Assembly: GCF_000720635.1 (NCBI RefSeq)
Contig: NZ_JOCF01000018.1
Location: forward strand, 1 to 64,000
Length of the DNA: 64,000 nucleotides
From: Streptomyces sp. NRRL WC-3742
GTDB taxonomy: Bacteria; Actinomycetota; Actinomycetes; Streptomycetales; Streptomycetaceae
Direction: 5' to 3'
Part shown: positions 59,707 to 64,000 of the stretch, one piece after another
Layout: each line of letters begins with the position of its first letter
How positions within the stretch are numbered: the first letter of the stretch is position 1
Made by a program: the position numbers and the translations under genes
Notes under the pieces: generated by a model
Seen by the model: the letters and a program-made list of their open reading frames with translations, nothing else
Told to the model about the DNA's origin: nothing
Database searches by the model: none

Positions 59707-61640
59707 TCAACGTGACCACCACCGAGACCAGCCGGATCATCCCCCTGCCGGCCAACGCCGCCACCGCCCTCACGGGCCTCGGCGCCCTCCTCACCGCCGC
59801 GTCCGCCGCCCTCTCCTGGACCTGGACCAGCGAATACCCCGGCGACCTCACCTACACCGGCTCCCCCGCCGGCCTCCAGTGGCTCGCCCTCGCCGCCGGC
59901 CTCCTCACCCTCGTCCTCCTCCTCGGCACCCGGGGCCTGCCCGGACTGCGCTGGGCCGCACCCATCCGCAGCCACAACGCCGTCCTCCTCGCCGCCGCCG
60001 GCGCCCTCGCCGTCAGCGTCTACTCCGTCGCCTCCATCTCCGCCGAACTCGGGGGCCTCGCCAACCTCGAACCCGGCGGCTGGGTCCTCGCCGCCGGCGG
60101 CCTCACCACCATCGTCGGCGCCCTCGGCCTCCCCCTCGACCGGCGCACCCACGTCCCACTGCGCATCATCGACAAGCGGCTCTTCCTGCTCGTCCCCGCA
60201 GCCCCCCTCGTCTGGGTCGCCACCCACGCCATCCCCGAGGACAAGCCCGTCGCGCCCGTCATGACCGCCCTCGCCGGCGGCATCGCCATCGCCACCGGCG
60301 CCGTCCTCCTCCTCCAACTCGGCCACCTCGCCAACTCCTGGCTGCGCCTGGGCACCGTCGAACGGCCCCTGCCCACCGCCAGGGAACTGCCCTCCTGGGC
60401 CGAGATCCTGCTCATCGTCGTCGCCTTCGGCCTGGGCCTGTTCGCCATCACCTTCGGCATCGACACCGAGTACGGCGAACTCTTCATCGGCTACCTGCTG
60501 CTCGCCCCGGCCTTCGTCGCCGCGCTCGGCAAGTCCGGCCTCCTCGCCCGGCTGCGCGCCCTGACGGTCAAGCACCGCCCCGTCACCACCGGCGCCGCCT
60601 TCGCCGCCGCCGCGAGCTTCCCGTTCACCCAGAGCAGCGACCAGTACACCTCCGTCGCCACCAACATCCTGATCTTCGCCACCGTCGCCCTCGGCCTCAA
60701 CATCGTCGTCGGCCTCGCGGGCCTGCTCGACCTCGGCTACGTCGCCTTCCTCGGCGTCGGCGCCTACGCGGCCGCCCTGGTCTCCGGCTCCCCCGCCTCG
60801 CCGATCCACGTCCAGTTCCCCTTCTGGGGAGCGATGCTCACCGGCGCCGCCGCGTCCATGGTCTTCGGCGTCCTCATCGGCGCCCCCACCCTGCGACTGC
60901 GCGGCGACTACCTCGCCATCGTCACCCTCGGCTTCGGCGAGATCTTCCGCATCACCATGCAGAGCCTCAACGGGACCACCGGCCCCAACGTCACCAACGG
61001 CTCCAACGGCATCCCGCGCATCCCCGACCTGGAGATCTTCGGGTTCAACCTCGGCAAGACCCACGAGGTCGCCGGAATCGAACTCGGCCGCTTCTCCAAC
61101 TACTACCTGCTGATGCTCCTCGTCACCGCCCTCGTCGTGCTCGTCTTCGCCCGGGTCGGCGACTCCCGCATCGGCCGCGCCTGGGTCGCCATCCGCGAGG
61201 ACGAGACCGCCGCCGAGGCCATGGGCATCAACGGCTTCCGCCTCAAGCTCCTCGCCTTCGCCCTCGGCGCCTGCCTCGCCGGCGTCGCCGGCACCGTCCA
61301 GGCCCACGTCAGCTACACCGTCACCCCCGACCAGTACACCTTCGCCGAGGCCCTCCCGCCCAACTCCGCCTTCCTCCTCGCCGCCGTCATCCTCGGCGGC
61401 ATGGGCACCATCAGCGGACCCCTCGTCGGCGCCACCCTCCTCTTCCTCATCCCCAAGAAGCTGGAATTCCTCTCCGACTACCAGCTCCTCGCCTTCGGCG
61501 CCGCCCTCATCGTCCTCATGCGCGTCCGCCCCGAAGGACTCATCCCCAACCGGCGACGGCAGCTCGAGTTCCACGAAGCCGCCGCCATCCCCGCCCAACC
61601 CACCGGCGACGACACCGCACTCACCAAGGCAGGGGCGTGA
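59703..61640 (+). CDS. livM: Branched-chain amino acid ABC transporter permease LivM, N-terminally extended
   Basis: 645 aa. The C-terminal ~330 residues are a canonical LivM: NILIFATVALGLNIVVGLAG, LLDLGYVAFLGVGAYAAALV, GDYLAIVTLGFGEIFRITMQ, WVAIREDETAAEAMGINGFR and GGMGTISGPLVGATLLFLIP. The N-terminal ~310 residues add about seven or eight hydrophobic segments with no motif I recognise, a known feature of Streptomyces LivM. GTG overlaps the livH stop; a second GTG three codons on is possible. Confidence 0.95.
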   Translation: MINVTTTETSRIIPLPANAATALTGLGALLTAASAALSWTWTSEYPGDLTYTGSPAGLQWLALAAGLLTLVLLLGTRGLPGLRWAAPIRSHNAVLLAAAGALAVSVYSVASISAELGGLANLEPGGWVLAAGGLTTIVGALGLPLDRRTHVPLRIIDKRLFLLVPAAPLVWVATHAIPEDKPVAPVMTALAGGIAIATGAVLLLQLGHLANSWLRLGTVERPLPTARELPSWAEILLIVVAFGLGLFAITFGIDTEYGELFIGYLLLAPAFVAALGKSGLLARLRALTVKHRPVTTGAAFAAAASFPFTQSSDQYTSVATNILIFATVALGLNIVVGLAGLLDLGYVAFLGVGAYAAALVSGSPASPIHVQFPFWGAMLTGAAASMVFGVLIGAPTLRLRGDYLAIVTLGFGEIFRITMQSLNGTTGPNVTNGSNGIPRIPDLEIFGFNLGKTHEVAGIELGRFSNYYLLMLLVTALVVLVFARVGDSRIGRAWVAIREDETAAEAMGINGFRLKLLAFALGACLAGVAGTVQAHVSYTVTPDQYTFAEALPPNSAFLLAAVILGGMGTISGPLVGATLLFLIPKKLEFLSDYQLLAFGAALIVLMRVRPEGLIPNRRRQLEFHEAAAIPAQPTGDDTALTKAGA

Positions 61641-61648
61641 CCCACCCC

Positions 61649-63186
<1,538 letters not shown>

Positions 63187-63200
63187 CCCCTTCCGCACGC

Positions 63201-63246
63201 ATGACGAAGGGCCCGGCGGATTCGAATCTGCCGGGCCCTTCGTCAT
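63201..63246. terminator. Bidirectional terminator between livF and pdtaR
   Basis: 17-bp perfect stem ATGACGAAGGGCCCGGC (63201-63217) / GCCGGGCCCTTCGTCAT (63230-63246), with an inner GATTCGAATC that extends pairing. Serves the convergent liv operon and ANTAR gene. Confidence 0.92.
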
Positions 63247-63251
63247 GGCGA

Positions 63252-63911
63252 CTACTCGCCCTTCTCAGCCTCTTCGACCTTCTTACGGTCCTGGGCCTCG
63301 CCCTCCTCGATGACCGCCTCGGCCACCGCCGCCATCGTCATCCGCCGGTCCATCGAGGTCTTCTGGATCCACCGGAACGCGGCGGGCTCGTTCAGCCCGA
63401 ACTTCGTCTGCAGCACACCCTTCGCCCGGTCCACCAGCTTCCGGGTCTCCAGCCGCTGGGTGAGATCCCCGATCTCCTTCTCCAGCGCCCGCATCTCGGT
63501 GTACCGCGACACCGCCATCTCGATCGCCGGCACCAGGTCCGACTTGGAGAACGGCTTCACGATGTACGCCATCGCCCCGGCGTCCCGCGCCCGGTCCACC
63601 AGCTCCCGCTGCGAGAACGCCGTCAGCATCAGCACCGGCGCCAGGTGCTTGTCGTGGATCTGCTCGGCCGCCGACAACCCGTCCAGCACCGGCATCTTCA
63701 CATCGAAGATCGCCAGATCCGGCCGCAACTCCTCGACCAGCTTCACCGCCGTCTCCCCGTCGCCCGCTTCCCCGACGACCGTGTACCCCTCCTCCTCGAG
63801 CATCTCCTTGAGGTCGAGACGGATCAACGCCTCATCCTCGGCGATCACGATCCGGGTGATCTGGGGCGATTCGGTCTCAAGCGGCTGTGCCTGCTCGTCG
63901 GCGGTGCTCAC
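63252..63911 (-). CDS. pdtaR: ANTAR-domain response regulator (PdtaR type)
   Basis: 219 aa. Receiver domain with the acidic pair IVIAEDEALIRLDLKEML, phospho-Asp in DLAIFDVKMPVLDGLSAA, Thr in MLTAFSQRE and Lys in YIVKPFSKSDL; a coiled-coil linker EMRALEKEIGDLTQRLETRK; then the ANTAR domain KLVDRAKGVLQTKFGLNEPA and AFRWIQKTSMDRRMTMAAVA. Acts after phosphorylation by a distant PdtaS-type kinase, binding dual-hairpin RNA to prevent termination. GTG at 63911 follows AGGAG; an upstream ATG at 63941 lacks a site. Family position next to liv and pyk in Streptomyces is conserved. Confidence 0.95.
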   Translation of the reverse strand: MSTADEQAQPLETESPQITRIVIAEDEALIRLDLKEMLEEEGYTVVGEAGDGETAVKLVEELRPDLAIFDVKMPVLDGLSAAEQIHDKHLAPVLMLTAFSQRELVDRARDAGAMAYIVKPFSKSDLVPAIEMAVSRYTEMRALEKEIGDLTQRLETRKLVDRAKGVLQTKFGLNEPAAFRWIQKTSMDRRMTMAAVAEAVIEEGEAQDRKKVEEAEKGE

Positions 63912-64000
63912 GGGGCTCCTAGTTCCGGCGGGGTACTGCATGCACGAGGGTACCTAGACACGGTATGTTTGAGACCAGCGGGTCCGAAGTTCAACCTTCG

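Noticed and set aside
63219..63228. GATTCGAATC resembling a T-loop
   Set aside because: It is the inner part of the liv/pdtaR terminator stem.

Overview
This 64 kb window is chromosomal DNA from a high-GC actinomycete, almost certainly a member of the Streptomycetaceae (Streptomyces or Kitasatospora). The evidence is the extreme third-position GC bias, frequent GTG starts, 4-base ATGA/GTGA overlaps, and actinobacterial families such as DUF397, DUF6000, DUF6191, SAV2148-type HEPN, CGNR and ANTAR proteins. The order rpsA - (methyltransferase, hrpB) - polA - hotdog thioesterase - liv operon - ANTAR regulator is the conserved Streptomyces core arrangement; here it is interrupted between 43.4 and 53 kb by small accessory genes. 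No rRNA, tRNA, CRISPR array or biosynthetic cluster was seen.

Layout. 0-4.5 kb (reverse strand): an FtsX-type ABC exporter pair, a GNAT acetyltransferase and a SAV2148 HEPN protein. 4.9-11.5 kb: the treX-treY-treZ block converting glycogen or maltodextrin to trehalose. 11.5-13.8 kb: a split transketolase and a divergent soxR sharing a perfect SoxR box placed in a 19-bp promoter spacer, so the transketolase is probably the direct SoxR target. 13.8-35.4 kb: a mosaic of single genes (DUF885 protein, kinase-like phosphotransferase, SUMF1-type protein, glycosyltransferase, flavin reductase with divergent ArsR regulator, an IS5-type transposase scar next to a shortened DUF6000 gene, membrane proteins, DUF397, esterase, secreted DHxxP protein, LysR and CTP-synthase-like pair, orphan histidine kinase, coaE, MBL/MarR pair, zapE). 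35.6-43.4 kb: MMPL transporter, rpsA, methyltransferase and hrpB. 43.4-53.2 kb: another mosaic with two decayed genes, cutA, a lipoprotein, two hydrolase/regulator or transporter/regulator divergent pairs and a TmrB-like kinase. 53.2-64 kb: polA, thioesterase, the livJHMGF branched-chain amino acid importer, and a pdtaR-type ANTAR regulator convergent with it.

Two patterns cut across the annotation. First, many genes end in short imperfect tandem repeats (7, 10, 11, 13, 16 or 25 bp) that duplicate the segment carrying the stop codon, or that start right after it. The clear stop-containing units are not multiples of three, whereas the repeats inside treX and treY coding sequence are (15 and 18 nt). 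Second, two intergenic sites carry arrays of a 13-bp palindrome GTAGTGSCACTAC with 4-bp variable spacers (17-bp period), able to fold as strings of small hairpins. I do not recognise either as a named element; they are the best candidates here for something undescribed. All functional calls rest on motif recognition by eye, without database searches.
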